Source: Methanospirillum lacunae (lineage in GTDB: Archaea; Halobacteriota; Methanomicrobia; Methanomicrobiales; Methanospirillaceae). Taken from it: a DNA stretch of 64,000 bases. The notes under the pieces were generated by a model. It worked only from the letters and a program-made list of their open reading frames with translations. It did not search any database and was not told the origin of the DNA. This document shows, in pieces, positions 46,701 to 55,557 of the stretch. Position 1 is the stretch's first letter, and each line of letters starts with the position of its first letter. The translations under genes were made by a program, and so were the position numbers. The stretch lies in NCBI RefSeq assembly GCF_046195335.1, contig NZ_CP176093.1. One strand, given 5' to 3'.

Positions 46701-46804
46701 GCCATAAAATATCTGTATCTCCGTTATATGAAAGAATTTTTACGATTATTGCTGAAAAGGCAGCAGCAGAGATCGAACGTAAACACGGAGAGAAAGTCCT
46801 TTAA
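43727..46804 (+). CDS. Winged-helix, multi-PAS, GAF sensor protein
   Basis: A 1025-residue protein. A winged helix (about residues 5-65, MKDLAEAVHLNRNAIAKYLG) is followed by six PAS modules (about 75-185, 195-310, 355-465, 475-590, 615-730, 745-865), with coiled-coil linkers between some. A C-terminal GAF domain spans about 880-1020 (LHVITETISLCLKADCIIIGEI, RGYLGTPLKNSKGEVIGILCALF). No kinase or cyclase domain is present. The head is homologous in layout to the protein at 23740-25728. A decayed PAS domain continues after the stop, so the present C-terminus is probably a truncation. Confidence 0.85.
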   Translation: MTSSTDILSSIIEILSQHQEGMQMKDLAEAVHLNRNAIAKYLGILHQKGQVDLRQIGKAKIFTVSRRFPFSVLSEINLDSVIGFDKNLHCIHANTACLKMIDCSLEEIINKPINGIMFPLFQHPSIVDIVNNGFSSIGQPVRISCKIKENLQIFEIRGIPVVFNNCVTGSAIIIKEITSITSAQDEIAHLKELYKAVTETQTEFIVHSLPDGTITYVNPAFASLIGLSQKMYIGKRYHLKILDDDIPLVREHFLSITSENPIKKIENRILTFSGDIRVVRWVNQGIFRDGVLYELHSYGIDITELKNLEERLQIKCDHYRNTIQKTTDEYQKINQDLLEEIERRKHVEEDLQKLQISLNYSSELIIWTDEKGIIISSNKGALDSLGIIPGNSLNIFFSENLEKCEVLSWDSIWKEVKLYGCYLFECLILDKNNNFFSAEVLANYLFNNGIGCCGFFIRNINKRKMAEIALQESEERFKAIIQNSFDIIGILDDKGEIVYTSPSTYLILGYLPEEICGHSSFEYVHPDDRKRVREIFKRVIEKLKLVSPIEFRFKHKDGSFIDMETIGVNLIGVPGVDGIVVTSRQITERKKNENLLKMFNEELEQKVKERTEELCDSRKMFKDLVENIDELILSLDLKGNITYISPAVTRLYGYTPDMLRGQKFHELLHPDDYNRYKDLFCNNLQMESRSHEFRLMCKDRVAYVRISIRAIHQEHIISGYNCIVTDISSLKRALFETEDARHSLDHTLMFLQTIISAIPIPFYYKDLEGRYLKVNDAFADLLGHTPDFYIGKSSSEIWSEEYAGLYREKDMELLRTGEKQIYESRITDLLQIDHPVIYYKDVFHDENGEVAGIVGAFLDITERKEIENILQTLIRSMVGTVEDNVLHVITETISLCLKADCIIIGEIQQNHKNIKALSMILDGKMVEHYMYTLKGSPCEIVTAKGFCIYPDNVADLFPEDRTLHLFNIRGYLGTPLKNSKGEVIGILCALFRHKISVSPLYERIFTIIAEKAAAEIERKHGEKVL

Positions 46805-47200
46805 AAAATATCGAATCCATTACGAAGTTATATTAATTCAAGGGAGAATGGCTTATTGGGAAGGAGATCCCCAGAAACACACTTTTCTATTTAATGATCG
46901 TTTCTATTCATTATTAGGAACTACGGCAGAATTGGAGGGGGGATATCATATGCTATATGGAAATATTTCAAAGAATTCGTTCACCCTGATGATTTGAGAA
47001 GTGTTAATCAATATATCAATGAGATCGTGGATATTTTTTGTCCAGGAAAAATTTCAGAATTAAAGTTTAAAATTATTCGAAAGGATGGAAATATGAGAGA
47101 TATTCATACCCAATGTCATTTTTCCAAAGATATCGATGGGAAAATAACAATATCTTGATTTTTTCAAGATATTACCGACTATTTGCAGGGCTCTTTCTCA
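46805..47200 (+). pseudogene. Decayed PAS domain (3' continuation of the sensor gene)
   Basis: Immediately after the stop at 46804 a typical PAS sequence continues in a shifted frame (WEGDPQKHTFLFNDRFYSLL, GTTAELEGGYHM). It shifts again near 46945 (WKYFKEFVHPDDLRSVNQYI, FKIIRKDGNMRDIHTQCHFS), then meets a TGA at about 47156 and resumes as FFQDITDYLQ. Two frameshifts plus a stop show a broken C-terminal domain that once belonged to the upstream sensor. The remaining 100 nt are unrecognisable. Confidence 0.8.
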
Positions 47201-47364
47201 ATTGTTTCAACAAGATAATCTGTTATTTACCGAGTATATTTGAATTGTTTATTAAATCAAATGAGTGTGATAAACTCAAGGTATTAAGTAATTTGATAAA
47301 CCCTGTGGAAGAGAGGTGATAAAAAATATGTATTATAATCATTTTTTTTAATAATTCATTAAAA

Positions 47365-50300
47365 TTATTCAATAGTTTCGTTGTTATCAGTTTCAAAACC
47401 TGTATATCTTCCCCGGGTCACCGATATAATCCTGTTTTTCTCAATGGTATCAATGCTTCTTGAGTTTCTTACTGTAAGCCGTACTGAATATTTCCCCGGC
47501 AAATTATAAGTGTGAGCAGGATTCTGAAGTGTTGATGTTTTCGCATCACCAAAGAGCCATACCCATTGTGAAGGTGATCCGGTCGATGTATCAGTAAATT
47601 GAGCAGTCATTGGCGTCTTACCGGTTGTCTGGTTTACAGTGAAGTCAGCATGGACTTTTTTTTCTGAAAATTTCGTGTGGAGATAGAGAGTGTGATCAGC
47701 AGATATGGTTTTGAATGTATAGTCATTATGAGCTCCAAGAACTACCGGAACTCCATCAACAGTAACATTCTCAATATCAGCACCCATGATAGTATGCATG
47801 GCAAAGGTTGCCTGAGATCCCGGTCTGACCCTGAAAGGTCCGGGAGGGGTGATAAATCCGTATTGATCAGACCGGGTTGTGATGGTGTAAAATCTCTGAT
47901 CATTGGTTGTGACAGAGAAAGCATCTTTTTTCCATCCGGACATCCTGGTTGTGAGGTTGGTCACCCAGATATCGTATGATCCAACCTGGGCATTTGTCAG
48001 GTCGAGCCCTGTAACCTGGAGGTTGTTCCCTGAACGTGTTGCAATCCTGGTAAGGTTACCGGTTCCATTCCGTACAAGATCAACCTGCTCATTTCCATAG
48101 AAATTCTCACCGGTAATGATGAGTGTAGCCACACTATTTCTGGGAGCAGATGATGGTGTAACTCCCAAAACTACGGGACTTGAAAGGGTTTGTGTGTATT
48201 CTGCCCGGATCTGATGTTGTGAGGATATGTTTGTGAATGTGTATGTTGCGATCTGTCCCATGCTTGCATTATCAACAAAGACGTCTGATATCCGGTATCC
48301 CTGATCAGGGTTCATAGTACATGTCAGATTGGATCCTGCAAGTACCGGGATCAAACCGGATGGACTGATAGTTCCACCAGATGAAGAAGTGGCATTGATG
48401 GTGTAGTTGACTGCACCATTTACAGCAAATTCTGCATGAATGGTATGATTAGATGTCACATTAGCGAACGTGTATGTGTTGAGCACTCCTGCACTGGTGT
48501 TATCAATGAAAACCCCGGATGTATGATATCCCTGGCCCGGGTTTATGGAACAGGTCTGGTTCGATCCTGCCAATACCTGGATTACGCCTGCTGGGCTGAT
48601 TGTCCCTCCTGCAGAAGCGGAGGCGTTGATAGTATACGTCGCAGGATTTATGGTAAATGTTACATTTTCGCTGCTTAGCCATCCATCCTGCTGAACAATA
48701 ATCTGCCAGGAGCCGGTCTGTACCAGGGGCGGAAGTGAGAAATTACCGGTGATACTGTCTGCGGATCTGATGGTAACATCGGATGCACTGATATTGGTGC
48801 CCGACCGTGAGAGATATATTCCGGTAGTTTGTGCAGAGGTGTTGAAGATTCCTGAAAGGTTTGTAATTGCAATATCTTCTCCCTGGGTTCCTGATGATGG
48901 CTGTATTGTGTATACCACCGGATTAGTGAAGACAGAGTCTGTCCTGAAGGTTACAATTCCACCCTGTCCGGCTCCTGCTGAGTTGTTTGCCGAGGCTTGA
49001 TAATACCAGGTTGTTCCCGGATCAAGACCGGTGACCAGAGTACTGAAGTTTCCGGTTTCATTGAGTGTAACCGGTGATGTGTATGCAGAAAGGTTCTCCT
49101 GGGTTTTTCCATACCTGAAGAATACCAAACAGTTTTCCCCGCCTGTACCGGTCAGGTTACCTGCGAGAAGGGCAGACCGGGTGGATACATTTTCTGCCTG
49201 TAGTGTTGTGACTGTCGGAGCGGAAACCTCGCGGGATAGAGTAAAGGTGACGTTCCCCTCACTAACTTTCCCATCCTGGAAAACTGCAACCTGCCAGGGG
49301 CCAGTCTGTGCATCTGACGGTACTGAAAGATTTCCAGTGATCTTTCCAGCAGTCTCAATAGAAACACCGGTTACCGGAATGGTAACCCCTGAACGGGTAA
49401 TTATCACGCTCGTATTGGTTGCCTGAAGATTGAAGGTCCCTGAAAGGTTTTCAATCCGGGTGGTCTTTCCACAATACCCTGCAGATGGTTCTATCCCGGT
49501 AACGGTAAGTGTTGATTCTGCATGGGCGTATTTTTCTGCCGAGTAGATCTCCAGGGTTGAGGAGTTGAACCATACGTTACGGTCTGTTGAATTGAATGTC
49601 ACTCCTGTCGGGAGCAGGTTCCAGTTGGTGATGTCATATACAACTGATCCAGATTCATTGAATATCTTCAGGTTGAATGGATCCGGACCCTGGATACTAT
49701 CAAGCGAGATATGTACCGGATACGGTCCTGTGCCTGTCGCTGTAATTACGGAATTTCCTGAGGTGATCTGGTTTGACGAACTATCCGTGGTTCCGAATTT
49801 GCCAAGAGCTCCGATGACTGATGCCGGATTTGTAACAGTTATGCTATATCCTGAAGCCTGGCTGAGGTTTATTCCATACCCGGTATTTCCCTGCACAGTG
49901 GTATTTGCGATGCTGACTGTTCCATATCCTGCACTACTTGTTCCGGTCAGGAATATTCCGTTTACTCCACCAACGATACCGGATTTACCTGCACTGCGGA
50001 CTTGTTCCCTGTATGGTCTTCCGGCAGTGCTGCTGACGATTGGACCAAGCGTGCATCCGGGACAGGATACATTGATGATTGCTCCTCCCTGACCATATAT
50101 TCCATACTCCTGGCCGGTGATCGATGAATCAGTGGCAGTTACATTTACCCGGCTTCCACCCCATGCACTGATTCCGCTGTTCCGGTCAGAACCGGTTCCT
50201 GAATCAGTACCAGTTCCGTTGATACGAATGGTGTTTCCACTGATGGCAAGGGTTGCTGTCTTTCCATTGAGTTCGATTCCGCTGAACGGTCCGGATATAT

Positions 50301-53217
50301 TCACTCCTGCTCCGCCATCTCCGGTAATCGTAACTGCCGAACTTCGTGATGTTGTCTGTTGGAGGAGACCAAGACCGTATCCTGAGTTTAATTTTCCGGT
50401 CAGGGTCGTTCCCCAGTTGTCATTTATGCCGCTTCCTGAATACGTTGTCAGGTACGGATCCGGGTTATTGGTTCCGATGATATCGAGATTTGATCCATCG
50501 ACATGAACTGCAGGAACATTCTGCCCTACTACGTTTACATCGACCAGTTTGACCCCGGTGAATCCTGAAGTGACCTTGATCCCGGCTGCTCCGGTTTCTG
50601 CCAGGGTGAGTGGGGCATATGTATTGGTGATGCTGTTTACCGGTCTCTGGTCAGCGTTGGGTGCTGTGGAGAGATCCACTCCACTGATCCTGACATTTGA
50701 TGCCTGCACTAAGATCCCGAACTGGGCTTTGGTGGTGAAACTCTTTTTGAGGTGGAATTCTGTCGGGTATTGCGTGGTCCCGGCGAGGGTGATCTTATAA
50801 TACGAGTTATTGACTCCTCCAAAGTCACACCATCCGTATCCCCGCGATTTGAGATACTGGCCATCAAAGGTGTTCATCGCTGAAGGATCGATGACAAAGG
50901 GTGTGTTCCCGGGGTTTGCAGCAGTGACGGTGAATCCGTTTGCAAGGATTCCTGACTGACCGTCAGGATTTGTAACTATGATATTCCATTGTCCGGCAGC
51001 TTTTCCGGTGAGAGGAAGAGTGCAGGTGATCTGGGATGAAGAGACAACCTGCACGTTTGTTGCGGTTATGTTTGGTTGTCCGGTCCGGGTCAGGTTGACG
51101 GTTGCACTGGTGTTGAAGTTTTCTCCGGAAAGATTGGTTATAGATACTGATCCGGTGTTCACGCCGGTGGTAGGGGAGACAGATGAAATGATGGGTGGAC
51201 AATCGGGATAGGTATAGAGGATCCCGTTTTTGTAATAAGTACTGTGGGGCGAGATCCGACAACTGTATGGCGAGATAGCAAACACATTTTCAAGTGTGTC
51301 GCTCTGGCCGTCTGGATTTTGAACAGTGGCGTTCCATGCTCCGGGTTCGGCATCGGTAATATTTAGGGTGCAGGTAATTGTAGTGGAAGATAGAACTGAT
51401 ATATTTGTTGCATTAATAATTGGCAGGCTATTTCTTGAGAGGAAAACATTAGTATTAGATACAAAGTTGGTTCCTGAAAGGTTGGTAATGGTAACAGGAC
51501 CGGTATTTTCTCCGGTATTGGGGATAATGCTGGTGATTGTGAGGGGTGTAGAGGTATACGCTTTCAAACATACATTACTATTAGTAATAATTGGTTGGTT
51601 TAAATCTGCCCAATTTATTCCGTCATTACTAAAATAACTCTGACCGACTCCTCCTGTAGCCCTCTCGCTATAATTAGGAATAGGCCATTCAATGGGAATA
51701 TCAGCGTTATTTGATCTATGATAAACTTTTATTACAACTGAAAAAAGCTCTCCTGATCTAAATGTATTATTTGAATTTGGTGTTATTGGAACTGTATGAT
51801 AACCCATGTATTTTTCTGTGCCATTATAGGTACTAGCAAGAGTTCCATTTATTGGACTATTTAATGGATTTTTATAGATATTTATCTCATAGGGGATATT
51901 TACGTCTACAGAATAGAAACCTACGCCTGTTATTACGCAATTAGATGATGCAGTGAATATATTTGCATAATATGATGAATTATTTTCATCACTAATTGAA
52001 TTGGCCACAGTAAATCCAAGTGGATCATATTGATAAATATTCTGGTAATTTGAGGGACTCTCGCCGAGATAAGTGGCAGAGGTTAAATTCCCACTATCAT
52101 CTAATGGGATTGATGATCCAAAGTGTTTGTCATAATATGAAACTCTTAAATAACCCTGATCCCCCCATGATATTCCTTCAGAATTTTTTACAATCCAGGC
52201 ACCATTACCAGGGGGTATAATCGTAAAATTCTGTGCAGGATAATTATCATCCCACCCAATAATTGTCATGCTATGACGGTATCCATCAGTTAATACAGTT
52301 TCATTTTGATTTAATGGTTGATAATAAGAAAATGATGAACTATTATAATTACTATCATCCCAAAAGATTGAGGAACTAACAGCCCCAAAATTTTTTAGAA
52401 CATCTTTTATTATATCAAAATTTTCCCCGTTTGTGCGTCCAGGAAAATAAATAACATCTTGTACATGTTTAACAGGGTTACTCGATATTGAATTTCTGTC
52501 CCAAGTACTTCCAGTGGGATATGGATCAGTTTGTTCATCTATTGGACCACCCCATCTCGTCAGGTAAGCTGCTGCCATTTTATCATTTCCACCCCCTCCT
52601 GGAACAGGTAAACTAAAATTAGCGCAATTTACTAAATTCTTTTCAGAAAAGTCAAAATCTTCTGATGGAAGAGAAGTTGATTCAAGAGATGCTAATGCAG
52701 CATGGGCCCAACATGTTGGCCAATAACTTTGGTTTTTTACTGGTGAAACTTTTAATTGATCCCGTAAATCATACTGGGATTCATATGATTGTATATTTGA
52801 TCCATATACAGATACATCATGAATCGGATTTACTTGAGAATCGGGGAGAGTGCCTTTATGATCTGTAAGAGCTTTAATAAAAGCAGGATCTAGTACAACA
52901 GAACTTAATGGAGGATTTGAATAAATATTTAAAGTAGATCGATTGTATGGTCCATATACTTGAGGATCTGGTATGGTTCCTTTATGGTCTGTAAGAGCCT
53001 TAACAAAAGCAGGATCTAGTGAAATAGGCATTAAGACTTGCTCTCCACGATTCGTAATTGAATCGTTTCCATTTCTTTCTTCAAGAGGGATAGCTGAAAC
53101 TGATGAAATCCAAAATAAAATAAAAATTAAGATAAAAAAAAATTCAAGACATAAATTCCTCTTAAATCTAAACCTTAATGGTAACTCTTTATTAAAACAC
53201 ATAATCGTTTTTTTCAT
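47365..53217 (-). CDS. Giant secreted papain-fold / IPT / beta-helix / PKD protein
   Basis: About 1950 residues. The frame can open at TTG 53247, but the ATG at 53217 follows GGGAGAAGGGG and precedes the signal segment (FFFILIFILFWISSVSA), so it is preferred. A duplicated LDPAF(V/I)KALTDHKGT motif occurs near residues 67 and 108. A papain-family (C1A) protease domain follows, with Gln in SPVKNQSYWPTCWAHA, Cys169, His315 (YRHSMTIIGWDD) and Asn345 (VKNSEGISWGDQGYLRV), then a lectin-like domain. Two IPT/TIG domains, a parallel beta-helix region, further IPT and Fn3-like domains, two INA(S/T)(A/S)S-GGTISP repeats and a C-terminal PKD domain (WVWLFGDAKTSTLQNPAHTY) follow. The predicted role is a surface protease/adhesin; no C-terminal sorting motif is seen. 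Confidence 0.88.
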   Translation of the reverse strand: MKKTIMCFNKELPLRFRFKRNLCLEFFFILIFILFWISSVSAIPLEERNGNDSITNRGEQVLMPISLDPAFVKALTDHKGTIPDPQVYGPYNRSTLNIYSNPPLSSVVLDPAFIKALTDHKGTLPDSQVNPIHDVSVYGSNIQSYESQYDLRDQLKVSPVKNQSYWPTCWAHAALASLESTSLPSEDFDFSEKNLVNCANFSLPVPGGGGNDKMAAAYLTRWGGPIDEQTDPYPTGSTWDRNSISSNPVKHVQDVIYFPGRTNGENFDIIKDVLKNFGAVSSSIFWDDSNYNSSSFSYYQPLNQNETVLTDGYRHSMTIIGWDDNYPAQNFTIIPPGNGAWIVKNSEGISWGDQGYLRVSYYDKHFGSSIPLDDSGNLTSATYLGESPSNYQNIYQYDPLGFTVANSISDENNSSYYANIFTASSNCVITGVGFYSVDVNIPYEINIYKNPLNSPINGTLASTYNGTEKYMGYHTVPITPNSNNTFRSGELFSVVIKVYHRSNNADIPIEWPIPNYSERATGGVGQSYFSNDGINWADLNQPIITNSNVCLKAYTSTPLTITSIIPNTGENTGPVTITNLSGTNFVSNTNVFLSRNSLPIINATNISVLSSTTITCTLNITDAEPGAWNATVQNPDGQSDTLENVFAISPYSCRISPHSTYYKNGILYTYPDCPPIISSVSPTTGVNTGSVSITNLSGENFNTSATVNLTRTGQPNITATNVQVVSSSQITCTLPLTGKAAGQWNIIVTNPDGQSGILANGFTVTAANPGNTPFVIDPSAMNTFDGQYLKSRGYGWCDFGGVNNSYYKITLAGTTQYPTEFHLKKSFTTKAQFGILVQASNVRISGVDLSTAPNADQRPVNSITNTYAPLTLAETGAAGIKVTSGFTGVKLVDVNVVGQNVPAVHVDGSNLDIIGTNNPDPYLTTYSGSGINDNWGTTLTGKLNSGYGLGLLQQTTSRSSAVTITGDGGAGVNISGPFSGIELNGKTATLAISGNTIRINGTGTDSGTGSDRNSGISAWGGSRVNVTATDSSITGQEYGIYGQGGAIINVSCPGCTLGPIVSSTAGRPYREQVRSAGKSGIVGGVNGIFLTGTSSAGYGTVSIANTTVQGNTGYGINLSQASGYSITVTNPASVIGALGKFGTTDSSSNQITSGNSVITATGTGPYPVHISLDSIQGPDPFNLKIFNESGSVVYDITNWNLLPTGVTFNSTDRNVWFNSSTLEIYSAEKYAHAESTLTVTGIEPSAGYCGKTTRIENLSGTFNLQATNTSVIITRSGVTIPVTGVSIETAGKITGNLSVPSDAQTGPWQVAVFQDGKVSEGNVTFTLSREVSAPTVTTLQAENVSTRSALLAGNLTGTGGENCLVFFRYGKTQENLSAYTSPVTLNETGNFSTLVTGLDPGTTWYYQASANNSAGAGQGGIVTFRTDSVFTNPVVYTIQPSSGTQGEDIAITNLSGIFNTSAQTTGIYLSRSGTNISASDVTIRSADSITGNFSLPPLVQTGSWQIIVQQDGWLSSENVTFTINPATYTINASASAGGTISPAGVIQVLAGSNQTCSINPGQGYHTSGVFIDNTSAGVLNTYTFANVTSNHTIHAEFAVNGAVNYTINATSSSGGTISPSGLIPVLAGSNLTCTMNPDQGYRISDVFVDNASMGQIATYTFTNISSQHQIRAEYTQTLSSPVVLGVTPSSAPRNSVATLIITGENFYGNEQVDLVRNGTGNLTRIATRSGNNLQVTGLDLTNAQVGSYDIWVTNLTTRMSGWKKDAFSVTTNDQRFYTITTRSDQYGFITPPGPFRVRPGSQATFAMHTIMGADIENVTVDGVPVVLGAHNDYTFKTISADHTLYLHTKFSEKKVHADFTVNQTTGKTPMTAQFTDTSTGSPSQWVWLFGDAKTSTLQNPAHTYNLPGKYSVRLTVRNSRSIDTIEKNRIISVTRGRYTGFETDNNETIE

Positions 53218-53247
53218 AATACCCCTTCTCCCATCATCAAGTGACAA

Positions 53248-53460
53248 TCATTCCCAGTTTACTTAAAATTTCAATTTAAGTAATTGGCTATTGTCTGTAC
53301 AGTAAATTAATCTTTCGAATTTGATTCAGATTGTCTAGTATATTGTACAAGTATAGTTATTTTTGGTATTGCGTTCAGGTTAAATCCATCACTCATTTGA
53401 TTGAACATGTTGAGTCTCATATTTGGGATATTATGATTCATTACCCGGTTTTTATTAGCC
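53248..53460 (-). promoter_or_regulatory. Promoter region of giant gene, duplicated at 56270-56470
   Basis: About 200 bp of upstream sequence is recognisably copied at 56270-56470. This includes a 26-nt identical run (53308-53333 and 56397-56422, beginning TAATCTTTCGAATTTG) and a nearby TATATTGTACAA stretch. The retained core probably contains the promoter. Confidence 0.55.
53259..53283. promoter_or_regulatory. Palindrome upstream of giant secreted gene
   Basis: TTACTTAAA-7 nt-TTTAAGTAA, a perfect 9-bp dyad about 40 nt before the preferred start. In the relic promoter copy near 56350 the dyad is degraded. Candidate operator or core promoter element. Confidence 0.45.
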
Positions 53461-53619
53461 CTTAAATTGAACTATCCACTATCTTCTTCGGTTATTGTGT
53501 AAATTGATGAGCTGTATCATTAGATGCTATTTTATTCGACAAGGTCTTTCCGGGATGAGTAACCTATTAATCATCACTCTTCTTTGAATTTACTCTCAAA
53601 CCCTGGATAAATTATCCGG

Positions 53620-54045
53620 TCAGGAATATTCCGTTTACTCCACCAACGATACCGGATTTACCTGCAGTGTTGCTGACTATTTGACCGAGAGTACATCCGG
53701 GACAGGATACATTATAGTATGCAGCATTTGCTTTTATAATAATCATTTTTCAATAATCGTGCATTACCGATTATAGGTGAATGTGCCCTCAAACCAAGAT
53801 TTTTTCAGAACCATTATTCTAATTCTTTTTGCAACATACTATAATGATTGCTCCTCCCTGGCCGGTGATCGGTAAATAAGTGGCAGTAACATTTACCCGG
53901 CTTCCACCCCATGCACTGATTCCGTTGTTTCGGTCAGATCCTATTCCTGAATCGGTCCCGGTCCCGTTGATATGAATGGTGTTTCCACTGATGGCAAGGG
54001 TTGCTATCTTTCCATTGAGTTCGATTCCGCTGAACGGTCTTTAAT
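53620..54045 (-). pseudogene. Beta-helix relic 1 of the giant gene
   Basis: 53620-53712 closely copies 49943-50072 with about 36 nt deleted, and 53847-54040 closely copies 50076-50292. The copy is cut by a 137-bp insertion (53710-53846) and both outer ends stop abruptly. Identity is high by eye, so the duplication is fairly recent. No open frame remains. Confidence 0.85.
53710..53846. mobile_element. MITE-like insertion, 137 bp with terminal inverted repeats
   Basis: The termini are CATTATAGTATGCAGC and, reversed, CATTATAGTATGTTGC (14 of 16 identical). The intact parental copy at about 50069-50080 reads straight through where this element sits, so the insertion is directly visible. The interior is AT-rich and non-coding. 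No other copy was found in the window and no transposase is present. Confidence 0.6.
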
Positions 54046-54133
54046 TCTTTCACACCCAGTCGTGACAAACATAAAAAAGTTCTAATTATCAGATATGTTG
54101 AAGTAGATCACTTTTCAACTTTTATGGGCCTCT

Positions 54134-54811
54134 TTATGGAGATCCAGTAGTTAAAGTCTGAATATCTATAACTTCAGAAATATTGGCGATCTCTTTCATT
54201 TTTGAAAATTCAACCCAGGCATCTACGCCATTTCCATTCCATTTATTAAATAAACCAATATAGTCCTCCTCTCTTCTTATTGGAGGATAAAGATAAGGGT
54301 CAAGAATATGAGTAGATGTTCCTGGAACAACTCCTATAGTAACATAAACCATATCTGTTTTCGCAGTGGTTCCATTTCCAAGTTTTTCAGATTCGACAAA
54401 TGTCTCACCCGCCAATTTGTATACGCTAGCATTCCTTAATATTTGAATTGTGGAATTGATCATTTCAGAATTTATCCTTGGATCTTTTCCTAGAGAAAGA
54501 AGGTATAACAAATCTGTTGAAAATTTCATCTCTGAAGGACTGTAAATTGATTTATTAAACCCAAGATATGAATAATCTGATGTTATGGTGGCATTAGATG
54601 TTATTCCGTCATCTTTAAAAATCCATAGACTATATGGATTCTCGTTTCCTGCGACGGGTATAGAAATCGTTCCAAAAATTATAATCAAAATTACTAATAC
54701 ATCAGAATAAAACATTATTTTATTATAGATACAATTCATGAAATTAGCAAATTTTTCCAGAATTGCACTAATAATAGTAGTCATAATTAGTTTCTCTCTG
54801 ATTGTATCCAT
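54134..54811 (-). CDS. Hypothetical secreted protein
   Basis: 225 residues from the first ATG. A hydrophobic stretch at about 36-54 (SDVLVILIIIFGTISIPVAG) looks like a signal or anchor, and the long N-terminal extension suggests that a later Met may be the true start. The rest is hydrophilic with several N-x-S/T sites. The C-terminal part reads THILDPYLYPPIRREED and DAWVEFSKMKEIANISEV. No family was recognised. A decayed homologue lies at 56580-56935. It is followed by genes for a different family of secreted proteins on the same strand. Confidence 0.7.
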   Translation of the reverse strand: MDTIREKLIMTTIISAILEKFANFMNCIYNKIMFYSDVLVILIIIFGTISIPVAGNENPYSLWIFKDDGITSNATITSDYSYLGFNKSIYSPSEMKFSTDLLYLLSLGKDPRINSEMINSTIQILRNASVYKLAGETFVESEKLGNGTTAKTDMVYVTIGVVPGTSTHILDPYLYPPIRREEDYIGLFNKWNGNGVDAWVEFSKMKEIANISEVIDIQTLTTGSP

Positions 54812-54963
54812 AACAAAGATAACATATCTGCAATAGAGACTTCATCATGATCCATGTCTGGATCCTATGTGACAACTGGATAAATCTTTATTCATATTGT
54901 AATAAACACCAAAATTAAAACTATAATGGAGCGATTAAAAATATTTTCAACCGGGTTTGACTA

Positions 54964-55509
54964 TTATTCATGTTTATATGTTCTTTCAGGAACGGGAAGA
55001 CCCTTCATGATCTCACCGATGAGAGTTTTTAATTCAGTCAGGTTGCTTCGGGAATATTCGGAATTAGGGTCTACAGTTTCAACATATACAAGATGATACA
55101 TGCCATTATTATTTTTCATTAGAAAATAGACGAGAGTAGTATTCGATTTGATACCTAATTCCCAATCAGCTTCTGATCTATATACGCCGTTATGTGCAGC
55201 TGCCTGAATGGGATCATTAACTCTTCCGCGCTCAACATAAATTGGAACCGATGAACCAATTGTAAAGTTTAAAGTACTATTTAGTTTTAGGATATCATAG
55301 ATCTTGACTTCATTTAAGGTAAGAATATTATCATCAACCCATTTCGTATCAGTTTCAAATGTTTTTCCATATACTATTAGATCGGAAATGTTTGTATACA
55401 ATGGTAATTTATCAATGGGTTCAGGCCCGAATGTTTGAGTACCCGTAACAATACAACATGCTATACTAATGAGAACACCAAAAACTTCCCATATAATCTT
55501 TGAATTCAT
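54964..55509 (-). CDS. Secreted hypothetical protein, paralogue A
   Basis: 181 residues from the ATG at 55509, which follows AGGTAGG; the frame opens earlier at a TTG (55530). There is an N-terminal signal segment with CC (VLISIACCIVTG). The shared family pattern reads SDLIVYGKT, IPIY-like strand, DP(I/V)QAAAH-G, DWE-GI, TLVYFL, YHL-Y-ETVDPNSEYSRSNLTEL and PVPERTYKHE. Two paralogues are at 55558-56130 and 57288-57845. The family is unrecognised; it is probably exported and may be surface-bound. The 188-residue version would add seven residues before the signal. Confidence 0.75.
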   Translation of the reverse strand: MNSKIIWEVFGVLISIACCIVTGTQTFGPEPIDKLPLYTNISDLIVYGKTFETDTKWVDDNILTLNEVKIYDILKLNSTLNFTIGSSVPIYVERGRVNDPIQAAAHNGVYRSEADWELGIKSNTTLVYFLMKNNNGMYHLVYVETVDPNSEYSRSNLTELKTLIGEIMKGLPVPERTYKHE

Positions 55510-55557
55510 CTCAATCCTACCTACTGTCAATCGATCATAATATCGGTGATAAGAGAA

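Noticed and set aside
49565..50506. Two long plus-strand frames in the giant gene region
   Set aside because: They are antisense to the beta-helix repeats, and their proline/valine-rich translations reflect the repeat codons.
47365..53217. Internal direct repeats considered as a CRISPR-like or satellite array
   Set aside because: The repeats are long, degenerate and in frame, and they encode repeated protein domains; there is no regular spacer.
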